Below are positions 35,601 through 50,700 of a stretch of DNA of 64,000 nucleotides, in pieces. Both the position numbers and the translations under genes were made by a program. Below the pieces are notes generated by a model that worked only from the letters and a program-made list of their open reading frames with translations, did not search any database and had not been told where the DNA came from. Each line of letters begins with the position of its first letter. The stretch's first letter is position 1. Source of the stretch: Purshia tridentata (lineage: Eukaryota > Streptophyta > Magnoliopsida > Rosales > Rosaceae); NCBI GenBank assembly GCA_003254885.1, contig QANT01006476.1, forward strand, positions 1 through 64,000, written 5' to 3'.

Positions 35601-38600
35601 TGTAGTTAATTTGTAGAATAACTAGTCTAGTCATAATTCCCAATTTGTGTATAATGCAGTTAGGTGCTTGATCATGAAGTCATTTTTGGGCATCGATTGG
35701 AAGAAATATGGAATTCATGCAAAATCAGTGCCTGAATATTTTGTTCTTGGTTCATTCATACAAGGGTTAAATGACCCTGTGCACCACAAGGAATTTGGTC
35801 TGTAATCTTTTTGAGTTTGACTTTACAAGTTGAATCAGCATATTTGATCCTTCAATATCTGATTATAGGTCATTACTAAGTCTTATAGTATTGGCTCAGA
35901 ATTTATAGGTCATGCTCGTATGTCTCAAATATCATAATTTTTACAACTATTATTAATCTTCTATATCATGCCAGTGGATATGTGACTCTCATTTTTTTTG
36001 CCTCCTTGTGTGCCCATTATATATTCATTTTAAGTAAAATAACTCAAAGCTTTTCCTTCACTTTGCTTATGTTACAAGAAAAAATATTAATTAAGCGTGT
36101 CACATTCCATTAGGCTGACCTACTATTCTGTTGTTTCACTTTATAGGTGTAAAAGGAATATACTCCTCAACAACAATTGAAGGTGCAGCTAGGTTTCTAT
36201 GCCAATATACAAGTTGCCTGAATGCGAGGTAAGCTACGATGTGCTTGATGATTTTTCATCGTTGAGTATAGTGTTAATAGGGAGCTGCAGAAGAGTTAGC
36301 TTCATATGAAAGCTAATTATATTTCAGTTTTGAGTGATCTAGAATGTGTTCACTTGAGCTCGATTTGTATGGGTAACTGCATTTTAGTATCAGTCTTGTT
36401 TGCTGCTTTAATTTTTCTTTTCCAAAAATAAAGTGGACCAGCAGCCCACAAAGATATTACCCTCAGGCCTACCATAAGTAGGGCAAAAAGACACAATAAA
36501 AGTACAAACAGCTCTCAGCCATGAAAAGACCAGAAAACTATGACCACTCAAATCACACTGAAGCCAAAAAAGGGCAGTCTTGGAATGCAGAAGAAACTGA
36601 AGCCCAGAGTGAATCCCATAACCTCACTTTATCCAAAGTCCATCCACCCCAACCTTGCCTTAAAAAAGTAAGCTGTTTCTTTCCATCCAGAATCTTAGAT
36701 TACCAAAACATAGCTAATTAACACACTGCATCTCCAGAAAGCTTCATGCCAGCTCCAAAAGCACAAATTCACTGGTTTAATTGGTAGTATTAGATAGGAA
36801 AATTGATATTCCAAAAGCTAATGTTTCCTTAGTTTTGGGGTTAAGCTTGTACTTGACGTGCAGGTTGCTTTGATTCTACTTTAGGATGTAATGTATGCAT
36901 GCATACCTAGACACATACATGAAACAACGCTTTCTTTTCTTTTGGGGTAAGAAAATGTTCTTCTTTATGCTGTTAGATTGATGCTGTGTGCAATATTTGA
37001 TGACACATATGTGGAAGCCCTCTGGTCTGCTCCCTTTTAATTGTTTTCTGCTCATATTGTTTGAGTATAGGCTTATAGCACTATAACTTATTACATTTAA
37101 AATGTGTACGGTACGCTTACCCCTGATTGAATGTATTGATATTTGTTCTGTTTGATGCATATTTTGTACCAGTTTCTGCCTTCAGTTAGGTGTTGTACTC
37201 TTTTTAAATGTGAAGTCTAAATTTCATAAGCAAGCGTATTCTGAGATCTTTCCTGGCTCCCTCAAAATGGAATAACTGGTGTCTTTAATCAGTTGCAACA
37301 GAAATCCTTCGAAATATTAATATTCTCTTTATCATTGGATGTCTACTTTGCGCTGCATTTGCTTTTCTTCTTTGAAGGGCTTCTTCAATGTGCTAGATTG
37401 CTCACTTTAGTTTCTCTGGTGTTTCTCTTGTATACCTTCCTAGTTGTGGGGTTTCAGCTTTTACTGGATTTTGTTATTTATCAAAAGTTGCTTTGCATAT
37501 TACACACTATGCATCAGAATATTATTTTGGTCTGCACTGTGGGCATTGGTTTCTTTAGAGTCTAAAGACCTTTTTTTTCCGGATTTTTTGATTAATTGGA
37601 AGGCTGCAGTGTGTTAATTTTCCTATGTCTTAAGCTCTTTGTTCTGGCTGGTCATTCTTGTAACATTCCAGTTTGCTTTTACCGTCTGAGTTTATCAATC
37701 TGTGTTGTTGTATGTTTTGAAGTCTATCTCTTATCCACTGCTAGCATATTTTGGGATGGAAAATAATTGCACTATTTGTTCGTTGTGATTATAGGACAGT
37801 GTCTTTGTTCATTTTGAATGCTATTATTGAGAAAATGCTGTTGGGCTTTTAGAGGTTGATAATGGGTTTTTTTTTGTTACTTATTATTGCAGGAAGCGCA
37901 TTCCATTTTTGAGCAATTTAGCCTCAACTGCTAAGCTGCAACCTTTTGGTAGGGCTGGATTGATGTGCCTTGCTGAATGCATTTCATCAGCGGCTTGTGA
38001 AGTTGGAACAGATAATAATGAAAGTGAAGCAAAGTGGCTTCAAGATGCAATTCCTGACATGATCCAAGTGGAAACTTCTCCTTGCAATGAAAAAGTTGTT
38101 TTACTTGATGCTTTGAGATTTATTATTGAGAGCAGCAAACAACATTTCAATCCTAATTATCGTCTACGAGGTCTCTGATCACTAATCTGGTTAGATTATA
38201 ATATTTTGTCTTTTGCAATTGAATATTTGCATTGCAATAATTATTCATTAAAAGGCCAGAGCATAACTGATCGGATATTATCTTCTCTTCCAGTTTGTGA
38301 GAAAGTCATGGACTCTGCTGCTTCAGTGGTGTGTACATTTGATGTGCCTTTGGATATTCTTTTGCAGTTCATTTCAGCATTTCCATGGGAATTTACCGAC
38401 TATGGTGGTATGTTTTATCCTTGTCACATTTTATTTTCAGCTTCAGTTATTGTCGCTCTCTGAAGTAGTAAAGTTACTTATCCATTGTATGCATGTTGCC
38501 ATACACATACATGTATACATCAACACATGAGTCCATGTTGAATATATACATACATACATGCATACATACACATGTGCATGTATGTATGCATACAGATTTG

Positions 38601-41600
38601 CATATAAAATCTATGTGATCCATAAATTACTTTGCCAAATTAATTAATAAGCAAAATGTCTAGGTAGTCATTAAGTTACCCTAAATGGATGTTGAAACTT
38701 GATGTATGCAATCCAAAGTCTCTTGTGACCTCTCTCTCTTTCTCTTAATTTCTAGGTTCCTTAAGAGTGAAAGTACAAGCATGGCTTATGGGATGTGGTA
38801 AGAAGCATTGTAGTGTCAACTGCTTGAGCACTGAGATGAACCTTCTGAAGAGTCTTCATGAGTTTCCCAATAGGTTTACAAGTCGTTATATGGTTGATGC
38901 TTTGATCACTTTTGACGATGAAGACTTGGATGCATGGGAATTTGAAGCCAAGAGGTGGGCAAGAGTGCTTTTCCTTGCATGCAAGGAGGAATATCAATTG
39001 ATACCTATTCTGATGGTGTGCCTTTTTCTCTGCAAACTGTGATTTATCCTATATATTCTTCCAGTTTTTGCCAGTATATTTTGACGAATCAAATCCTTTT
39101 GGGGCCTCCCTGGTACATTTATTATATGCTTTATTTTCCATGCACATGGATAAGATATTTTTCAATTGATCTTATAGTAGGAATACAAGATAAAATTATC
39201 ATGTTCACTTTTGACAATATAGGATAGGAGAGAATAGGACATGATAAGAATCACTTTGATTTTTTTTTTTTTCAATCCTATGATCCCATCTTTTGTTTGG
39301 TAGAGAGTAGGATGAAATAAGATATGGTGCTATATCCTAAACCTTATATGATGCATATAGTGGCGGAGCCAAGAAATTTTGACAAGGGGGGCACCTAACA
39401 ATGCAAGCTATTTTTTTTAGTGACATTTCAAGCTAATTTTTATCTTGTTACAGAAATTTTCAATTTTACACTCTTTATTTATTCAAATTTGTTACATGAG
39501 TAAATATTAACCAAAGATGGGAAGAATGTGTGATCATACCCTTACTAAGAAAGAAATATTTGAAAGAATTAGCATGAGAGTAGGGGAGATACTTGAGGAG
39601 GGCACTTGTATGTAAATTTTGGTGATTTACATACAAAAAACTATATCTATTTAAAATTAGAAAAAGAAAAAAAATCAAACTAAGTTGAGAGAGGGGGCAC
39701 GTGTCCCCCCTGGTCCTGCTGTGGCTCCGCCATTGGATGCATGCAATGATTGCATATGATACTTTTGTAGACATTAATAACATGGGACTGACTCATTTTG
39801 ACTTACTTGAATCCTTGCTATTCTATGCAGTACTATATCTCTTTATGCCACATTTTCATTGGAAAATTTTTATCAAAATTTAGGAGGATATAAAATCCAG
39901 TTGGATTGGAGTTTATCCTGTTATAGTGTTATGTATGCAACAAACATAGGATAGTTTAAAGGTTTTCCTACGAGTTATTTGGTGTGCCAAATGGTTTCCT
40001 AAAATGGTGGGATAGATTAGGTTTGGATAACACAACATTTAAGGAAGCCGACATGTGTGGGCTTCATGCCATTAATGTCAAACACAAATTCCATATCCTA
40101 TGTAAACCATGTGGGCTCTTCTCAAAAAAAAAAAAATGTAACCTTCTGGGAAAGAAGAGAAGATTTGAGATATAATACCATATCTTACTATCCTGCTCTT
40201 TACCAAATATATAAGACAAGGAAAAGATTATCCAATATCTTCTCATATTTTATCTTCTCCCATCCTAATGGTTATCTCGTGTGCCAAATGGAACCTTAAT
40301 ATTATGTAACATTCTATAAGGTTATCAACTGAAAGCATTTAGTTGACTGCATTTTCATTTTTGTTATATCGAACTATTAGGTTTTTAATATAAATATTAA
40401 TAATCTATAGAGAAATGTATGGAAAAGAAACTATTACATGTAGAAAGGAAAAAATTGTATCTTGAAAGATTTCTTTCAATGAAATTATGATTTCTAATCC
40501 CTAGTAGGATTATTGGTTGAACTTCTTTCTGGAAGGCAGAGCCTGATATCTACATAGGTTCTGTTCAGTGATAAGTATATCCTATTGATTCCTCTTATGC
40601 TACTATAAATTTGATTTTTGGGAATCTGGTTGAGAAATAAATGAATGACATTTACTTTCCATATGAGCATTACAATTTTCTGGGAATATGACAAACACAA
40701 GTACTTATTTCATTGATTCATAGATAACATGAGATTCTTGGTGTTATATTTGGAGTTACCTTCCCTTTAATATTTCATGTTTACATGGGCATCTTTCTCT
40801 TGCATGATAGACTTTTTAAGTTATTTTATATTTCTAGTGTAAGAAATAGGAGGTTTTGACTTTCGTTTTGATGATGTATCCAGTTTATTCAAAATCATGG
40901 TAGTGATCTCTGCAAAGAAAACAATAATTTGGACAAAATACCTGTGAAGTTTCTCATCCTCACTTTGAGCTTGGTTCTGGAGCTTAAGACGATGCAAGAA
41001 AGAGTTCCCGGATATGGTTCTAAAGTTAAAACCAAATCAGACTCTGGTGTGCTTGTATCAATGGATCAACTTAGTCATGCAGATGCTCCTAATTTATATC
41101 AAAAGTTCACCAACGTTTTTCTTTCTATAATGGTATGGGGAACAAATTGCACCAAGCTTGTAAAATTTTTCTGCTTTCCCTTCAACTTGTTATTGATAGC
41201 TTCTCTGTTTGTTTGGCTTGCAGGAGGAGTTGGTCTCTTTTGCAAACTTTTCATGTTCCATATTCTCATATAGCGCTAAGACAGCAGATGGAACCCTTCC
41301 TGGTTCTGTAAGAGGAAAGCTTGGAGGCCCTAGTCAACGCTGGTTGTCATCTTCTACCACCACTGCTGTGTTGCAAGCTGTATGATTCCGTGTGCTTCTA
41401 GTTCTTTTTGGTTTACATCTAGAATTATTAAGTCAGACACATCTTCAAAAACTGGCACCTTGTTTCTGTATTCTATTCTCTTCATTTCTTTTGCCTAATA
41501 ATTGTGACCTTAGTTTTCATAACGAAAACTTTAAATGTCTACAGTTTTCCTTGAGCAACAATCTTTTGTTGTTCAAGCACCTTTTGGTCATTTTCTTGTA

Positions 41601-44600
41601 GTAATAAACAATTATTATTATTTTTTTCATTTTGCATGCTTTAGTTTCTAGTGTTGCATCTTTTGTTTTGATTATAATTTATATCCATCATGAGAGTTTA
41701 ATATGTCATATTATATTATCTAAGGATTCTTTTATTATTTTTCTTGGTAAGCAGCTATTTTTGGAATCAAATCCGTGAGACTTCTGCTTTTCCCTTTTCT
41801 CTGTTGTGATTTATATACAATAAGGCATTCTCGTATGGTTTTGGAGATGTGCATTTTTTTCTTGTGCTCTTTTGCTAACCACTGAGTTCATTGCCATTCT
41901 CTTAAATGAGTTTTATTGAAGCACATCTTAAGGTTGATTTGTTTTTACTCCTTCATGTTTTTAAACAGATAATATCCATGAAGGCTGTTGCAAATATCTC
42001 ATCATGGTGTGAACAATTTAAAAGTGATGTTTCACTTGATCTTGCTTTTAATTTTTTGTGGGAATTCTACTGGAAGACTGTTGCGCCTCCAGCTTGTGAT
42101 TCAGAGGTACATTGCAATTAAATGGATCTTTTCATTGTGAAATAGTTGCAGACTAGTGTTGTCATGGAGGTTTACTTCTAAAGATTTTTAGTTTGTCATC
42201 AGCTAATATTGGAATTTTGTTGTGTGCTCCAAAACAGACTGGAGCAGAAATATGTCTTGCTGCATATGAAGCATTAGCCCCTGTTCTCACAGCACTGGTG
42301 TCTGTATTTTCTCCTCAATCTATGGATTTGGTTAAGAAACATGACAGCTTGTTACTATCAGATAGCAAACCTCTGTTAGATTTCTTGGTTCTTTCTTTTC
42401 TTCAGAACATAAATAATCTCCTTGCAATTGGAGTATTTGTACGAACTCGACGTGCAGTTTTAATGAATTGGAAGGTGTGGAATCTTAATGTTTAACTGCA
42501 TAATACCAATGATTTTTATAAGATCATTTTGGCCTTCCTAGCAGTGCATTTCATATCATCTGGAAAATTGGAATCTCATAAATGACATAGCCAAATGTAG
42601 CCATATAATGTTATTTTGTGTTGAAGTCACTGAATCAGTTTTTTAATTGTCTTCCTTTGTTCTAATAAATATAGTATTTTCTTCTGTCATTCTTAATTTT
42701 CTATTGCAATTTAATACTGGAACAAGTCATTTGCACAAATCAGAATTTATGCTATCTATAGATAATGGTGGGTCTTTTAACCTATTATAATACTTTAACT
42801 GGTTTTCTGTGACTGATGCAGTGGATTTGCCTTGAATCTCTATTGTCCATTCCTGGCTATGCGTTTAGAAATGGGCTCCATCTGGAGGACAATAATTTTT
42901 TCTTCTCAGGTTCTGCTCTCAGATGGATTTTTACTGATCTTCTTGAGAGGTATTAAATGAGAAGAGCTTACTTATACCACTATTTTTGTTATGCATGTTC
43001 TCTGTAGACATCTAATTTTTGTTGGGTTTTCTATTGGGGGTGGGGGGAACAGGACTGTTATCTACCAATTAGTACTGTCCAGATTCAGCAGTTTGTGCTT
43101 AATTCAGTTTTTAAAATTATTTCATGTTTTTATTCTAATTTTTAAATCAAATAGACTATCCTATATTCTCCTTTTTACAATATTTTGGCAATGAAGCAGT
43201 ATCTTATTCTAAACCAAATGCTAGCTCAAGTTTTTTCTTTTCTTGGCCTCTCTGAATAGTGGAGATATGTACTTTGGATACATTATCTTGCTTTTGCCTG
43301 ATGTCAAAATGTGATTCTTGTAGCAATAGAAAATGGCTATTGCTGTTGGAGATTTTCATTTTTCTTTTTGACTTGCCAACTTATGTATTAATTTGCAGTC
43401 TTGAAAATGCTGGGGAAAGTTCTGTTTTGCCAATGCTGAGATCAGTCCGATTAGTTTTGGACCTGTTTTCAAGAGGAAAGTGTGGCTCACTTGTCGTCTT
43501 ATGTGATGGGGTGGATGCCCAGGTTCATTCTATAACTCCATTTAGTTGTGCTTGTGTGGATGCTTTGAATGACAATCTGGTTATTCTGCTGTGAAATTTA
43601 ACTCATCAACTACCATTTAACTGATAATACTTTATGCCTTTCCTTCGTTATTTTTTCTCTTTTTTTTTGTGGGGTTTTGGGGGGGGGGNGGGGGGAAGCT
43701 ACTGGGAGAGTTGAAGTAAAGGTTTTCTGTCTGTACACCATTGTGGACCCCTTTTCTGTTGGCCATTGCTTTTGCGCTCTTCACAATGTGCACATATCAT
43801 TGTTCCTGAGAGAGTTCATAGATGGGGATTTTCGAGGGGCAAAGAAATGTCTACTGTCGATTTTTGCATATTGTTTTTTAATTAGGGTTTAGTTTTTTGA
43901 CCATGAAAGTTACCCCTTCTTTATGAGAAAAGAATTAAATAAACAATTACCATATCTCTTATTATATTTGCATATAATGCCCAATTCAATTGATCTTTTC
44001 AACTTTGGTGGCACTTAGTTCAGTGTAAACATCATGGTTAAGGGGATTCTTGATGGGAGTAATGGAGGCATCTAATATTGAGATTTGAACGGTTAATTTA
44101 GTTTTATTAATCTGGGGGCAAAAATAAGCTTTCAAGCCCAGGGCATAAGGTAAACTTGCATGAGACTGATTCTGTTTCTAAAGGTGTGAAACGGTGGAAT
44201 GGATTCCTGGAGAACTGAGGATGGTTCCATAGTATGCTTGTGTTCTTGGTTTTTTTTTTTTTTAAGTATTTAATGTTTCTTTTCTTCTGTTTCACCACAG
44301 TAACTTTTGTTTTTAGACACAGACCTTGTATGACCATCTTTTTATCTCGCATAAAAATTTGAGCATCTTAAGAGATTAAGAAATAATAGAATATTTAAGA
44401 GTCACCAGTATCAAAACCTATGATAGATTTCAGCATTTTATAGCCTTAGCTCAGATTATGTTTTGTTTTAAGTGAAATAACTGAACTTTTTCACATTCAT
44501 TTGACTATTGTTATTTCAGATGATGTGGTATTTGGTTCGTTCTTCTTGGATATTGCATGTCAATTGCAACAAACGGAAGGTTGCACCTATTGCTGCACTT

Positions 44601-44688
44601 TTGTCTTCTGTTCTGCATTCATCCCTATTTAGTGATGAGAGCATGCATATAACTGATGGTGCACCTGGGCCTCTCAAGTGGGTATGTG

Positions 44689-44719
<31 letters not shown>

Positions 44720-47700
44720 ATCATAAAATCATATATAACGGTTGAGATGCATCTCACCCACTGTGCATCTAAGTCATCCATATCTGATCAATGATTGAGA
44801 AATATGTCCTCATTTAAGCACCTTAATTAGAGAAACCATATATATATACATATGGTGTGAGCGCATGTGTGTGCATAATTGTGTGTGTTTTCTTCCGATT
44901 GGTATAACATAATTTTCTGACAGTTTGTTGAGAAAATTCTTGAGGAAGGCATGAAAAGTCCCCGTACAATTCGTCTTGCTGCATTACATTTGACAGGGCT
45001 GTGGCTATCATATCCTAGGATTATAAAGTACTATGTGAAGGAGCTGAAGCTGCTGTCACTATATGGTTCTGGTGAATCACACACTCTCTTTTGCTCAAGT
45101 TGTGCTGGTATTTTATATTGTTTTCCATTGTTATAGTGTATCACTTGTAACTGGACTTTTTTCTTCCACAGTTGCATTCGATGAGGACTTTGAAGGTGAA
45201 TTAGCTGACAATCATGATACAAGGACTGAAGTTTCTTTATTGGCAAAAGGCCCTGATACTGAGCTGACCAAAGTAGGTTATATAATAATTGAATTTAATG
45301 TTGGTAATATATTGTAGTAATGACAACATCTACCTTTGAGAAGTGAATAACTCCTTCTATATGCATACTTTAAATCTCCTTGGGGAGTTGGTAATGGTAG
45401 AATTTTATAGTTTCTTTAGATGACTAGTAAACTTCTATTAAGTTGGGTTTCCATTTGGAAGCAACTTGCTTTTGTCTTTGGTCATTTATTTTCTTTATTT
45501 TTTCGAATTGGGTCAAGTTGAATATCTGGGGCTTTGAAGGAAATCATAGACTAGATGATGAAGTTTGTAATCTAAATATTCATCATGGGAATATTGCATG
45601 GGAATTAGTATTACTGATATTTGCTTTGCTTGGACCTTGAACAGAATATTTATTTTCTGATGCTAGCTCTTATTCATTTTAGACACATTTTTTATTTCTC
45701 CTAGTTGCTTTATATGGAGTTTTGAAGTTTATAATCTAAATGTTTCTTTTGGCTTCTCTTCTTAGGCGTTCATTAACACAGAGTTGTATGCACGTGCCTC
45801 TGTTGCTGTTCTGTTTTACAAGCTGGCAGACTTGGCAGATATGGTGGGATCAGCAAATGAAAATGAAGATTGTCATGCAGCTTTGGAATGTGGAAAAATA
45901 TTTTTGCTTGAGCTTCTTGATTCTGTGGTACTGATTTTGTTTATTTGTTTTAATGCCTTCTAATTTGTTTTCTCCATGTTACTTGATGTGCTCCCATATG
46001 CGTATATTAGATAATCTCTTTGTGTGCAATTTACACACATACTATTTCTTTTGAACTTCTATCTATGTTACGTTAAAAAAGCATGAAGCAGATTAAAAGG
46101 GAATCTTTATTATCATTATAAAAATAATAGAAGAGATCCAATTTTAGAACTCAACTCAATTGGGGGTCAGCTAGAAAATATTCTTTTTGGTTAGTTTTCT
46201 TTATGGCTCTATTCTTTGTTGAATAATATTTTTTTTTTCTCTTTTTTAAAGAAAGAAAAGAAGAGGTAATGGCATTATGTGCTTTGTTTCCTTCATTACT
46301 TGTTGCAATTAATTTGCTCTAATCTTCTATTTTCAGCACTGTACACTAATAAAACAATTTTTGCTTGTAGTTGCAGTCCTTGGTTTTCTCTGAACCTGTA
46401 GAGGCATCTTTCACACTTTTTTTTCTCTATGTCTGACATAATTTTTGAATGCATCCATTGCTTATTGTCACTCATCTTTTTTAGTGTCCTGAAAGATACA
46501 GCAGCTTGACCTACCAGCATATTTAGACTTCTATCTTGTCAAAAAATTTAATTGCTCCTATCTGTTAAACTTAACTGATGTGCTACAGTTTGCTAATGCC
46601 TGCCTATACTTTATGGTTTATGCTTTTCTAGTTTTCCTTTGGTTGTAAATGTTGCATGGAAGTATGATTTATTTGAACTTTATTTTCCAAATGAGATCTA
46701 CAGATTGATTAAGACCTTGAGTGGCTGGGCCCCACAATGTGCCATACAATTATTTGAGGCTGGAACTCTCTCTCTCTCTCTCTTTCTCTCTATCTCCCTC
46801 TCTCTTTTCCTACCATTCTCTTGTTTGTTTTTTATATTATTTTTTCCTTGAACACATCTGCTTTTGGACAACTCCTGCCCTGTTTAGAAATTTTAGCTTT
46901 CAGTCAATCAAGCAGTTATTGCTAACTTGTATTATTGTGGTTGTTATAACTTATACTTACAGTTCCTTCTACTGCATTCTGCATGTCATGCTGGGCAGAT
47001 ATTAATTTAATTTTTTTTTAATAGATTGCCTAAGGAGTGTTATAATGGTGTCTTGATGTTGATTACATTGTTTGCCAATGTAGGACAACGACAAGGATCT
47101 CGCAAAAGAGTTGTATAAGAAGTACAGCGCAGTGAGTATCCATTTCCTCTAAATTTTGGGAATAGGAACATCAGATTTTTTCAGAGCTAAAACTATGGAA
47201 CCAATAAATTTGTTTTTAGTTGAAAAAATAATTAAAAGGGGATTTCTCTAACTACTAATGAAAGTTGTTATTGAGAAAAAAATAATGCAAGTGCAATCTG
47301 CAACCATTTATTTTGTGTAATATCATGTAGATCTACTGTAGAAGATCCTTGAATGCAATTAGATATGGTAACATTGTGCTTATTCAATAACAAATTGGTT
47401 GTGGTGGTTACAACTTACAACCTCTCTGTTTTTTTGTGTTTTCTTATTATTTTATCTTTACTTTAGTTTTTGTTGATCTTCTACACTTCTTTTCACAGAT
47501 CCATAGGCGTAAGGTGCGTGCGTGGCAAATGATATGTGTTTTGTCACATTTTGTCTGTCAAGATATAGTGCTGCAAGTCACACGTTGCTTGCACACATCC
47601 CTCTATGTAAGTAAATGTTGCATCACATCAATTGCTTATTGCCTCATATAATTAATTACTACAATATTATCTTTATTCGTTGCAGAATATTTGGCCTGGA

Positions 47701-50700
47701 TTTTTGATGAATCATAATTTTTGGGGTTTATATGTCTTGCTTTCTTAATGTTTTGTGAAGTTTAGTTTCTTTGGGTACATAGAAAGTTCATAAGATCACT
47801 TTTCAAACCATGTGTCACTTCATTTGAGACGTCAGACTGGGCTGGATTATTATTTTGGACTGGACTAGATTGCTACATTGCTAGTGGATTGGATAATTGT
47901 CCAATTTTGTTGTAGTAGTCCAATCATTTTTTGCCTAGGAAAAGTTGATCATGTTTCTACATGGGATTATTATCTCCATGGTATTTTGGACTATTTTTTA
48001 ATTTGAGATATGTAACCTAATTGTGTGAGATATATGGTTACTGATGCTGGATTTCAACGAATTGTGTGATAAAAGTTTATGCATAGTATTTGTTGTCCCC
48101 TAAAGAGTGATAAGGCTGCCTCTTTGATAGCATTCATTTCATTGATTGTATAATTGTACCATTAGGAGATAAGATGTTATTCATATCTGTTGGTTTGAAT
48201 GATTTACTTGTGTATATATTGCAGAGGAACAACTTACCTGCAGTTCGTCAATACTTGGAAACGTTTGCAATTAATGTGTACTTGAAGTTCCCACCACTGG
48301 TAAGGCTTTTTCTTTAGTGGTTTAGTGGTGCAAATACAGCTAGCTTTTTCATAATAGTTGTGAAGGAGAGAGGGGGGAGGGGAGATGTGGGTTTATTCTT
48401 ATTCATGAAGGCTTGGAAGGATGTTACTTACCTCATTAAATGTGAGTTGGAGGTCGTGAAACTTTCACATTCACATTCCCTCCATGCAAGTGTATATGAG
48501 AGATCAAGTGGGTTTGTGCATGTGGTTTTCCAAATAATTTTCTATAAATCAAAAGAAAATATTTTCTTATTTTGTACAGCTTAGATTATAGTTGGGTGTT
48601 GACTGTTAATAACAGTAAAAAAGAAAGATGAATTTAGAATCAGCTTAAGATGGTTTATCTGTAATTCTTTGCTATCTTGATTCTACTTGATACTCTAATT
48701 TTAAGTTTCTTACTCTAATGTGAAGGGAGGTTATACACATTTAACCCTCGCCAAGTTTATAAAATTTCTAACTACTTTATGCAAGATACATATCTGCTAT
48801 GCAACTTCGTTTTTGTTTCTAGATATTTTCCTCTTTTTTTTTTCAATGTTACTTTAGGAATTCTGAACTCTATGCCCTTTTTCTATTTTCTCCTTGGTAT
48901 ATATCTTATCAGTTGTGTTATTGATAGTGTAAGGGAAATAAGGTTAAGATATGCTTGGGTTTTTACCTTGACATTTTTTTTAGGCTATCTTGGAGCTGAC
49001 AAAGTGGATGTTTGATGTTTAGACAACAATGCAATGTACATGATGGGAATCTTGGTGGTCTTTGATCCTATTTTAGGCATAGGAGCAAAATAATAATTAG
49101 GCTAATCATTTACTTTCTATTTTGGTTTACTAGGGTTTAATTATTTAATTATTTCCTTGTACATATGGGATTTTATTTTAGATTTGCCTAGATATGTAGG
49201 CCACTCTTTGAAAATTGAACCCTAGTTATGTCTATTGATATTGGGAATTCAAGAATAAAATAAAAAGTTATCTTGAACTTTCGGTTTTTGATAAAGTTTG
49301 TTGGTCTATTCTGTTAGGATGTGGGCAAAAAATCGTTTTATATTCTAACCTTACATGTACCCTTTCCACCATTACAGTCTAACTTGTGAAATTCAACATA
49401 TTTTGGGACAATGCAAAAGGATTCTACTTTGATACCATGATAAAGTTTGTTGGTTTACCCCTATTCCCGAAATCTTAAGCTATTAGGATGTGGGCCAACA
49501 ATTGTCTAATATAGTAACAGTTTTTGGTTTTTTTTTTTTTTTCCTTTTTCTCCCTGTGTTGAGCATCAATGCTTGGTTGAGGATTGCTTTTCTGATGATG
49601 GCAATGAAATGAAAAACTAGGTCAACATATGCTAAAGTTTTGACAATGATATATTCTGGTATATGTTGGACACGTTTTGAATAAATGCTTAGTGTTCAGA
49701 CCCATACAGTATGCTTGGGTTAGCTGGCAGAACAAGAAAAATTATGTGTATGTTTGACTAAATAATTTTGATGCAAAAAGTCACTGTTGCCTGAAAAGTA
49801 GACAGTCCAAACTAACCAGAGTGGTTTGTGATGAGTAGGTATTTAACTGTTCAAGAGGATGGACTTGGATTGGTTTTCCTTTTTAACAGTGCTGTCCAAA
49901 TGCAACCTGGAAGTATTGAATTGATAATTTTAAGCATGAGTGCTATGTTTGTGGTCTTTCATGCCTGTTGGGTATATTAATTTTTGTCGCCCATGAGTTT
50001 TTGGACAAGAGTTTTGCTATCTTCAGTTAAAAAGTTGAAAAGCCACACTTATTAATTCTTACATTATTGCTGGAGTTGCAGGTTGGGGAGCAACTAGTTC
50101 CTGTATTAAGAGATTACAACATGAGGCCTCAGGTATATATTTTTTTGGAATTATATGAGTTTATGACCTTTCTGCTCAATTTCTGATTGTTACGGTTTTC
50201 TGATGTATTCGTCCGGTTGAAAGGTGCTACCTTGATGCAGATATTAATAATGCATGGGAAAATGTTTTGGTAACCATCAAGTCTAGTTGACAGTCACTAA
50301 ATTTGGGTAGTTGGCAGTCATTAATTAAAATGAATACCAGTAACTTTAAACAGTCATTAAGTGGGTAGTTGGGAGTTGTTAAGTGGGTATTTGTTACTCA
50401 TTAAGTCTGGGGCTATAAAAGAGAAAAAACCTATGCTTTGTAATTAGTTTTGAAGAAATAATTGCAGTATTTTACTTCAATATTAAGATATTCTGTACTC
50501 TTAGGATTTTCCTGAGTTCTCCTTAAAAAAATCTTGGCTCCAACGGTGTTTGGAGTAATTCTCAGTCCCTACTTCTATAGTTTTGGGGCTGTACTTGTAT
50601 TCATTTACTTCATATCTTTAGTTCTCTTGGAACCTGAGTATTTAGGATCACGGGATTATATGAGGGAACATTGTTGCTCAAGAACCACATTTTCCTAGTA

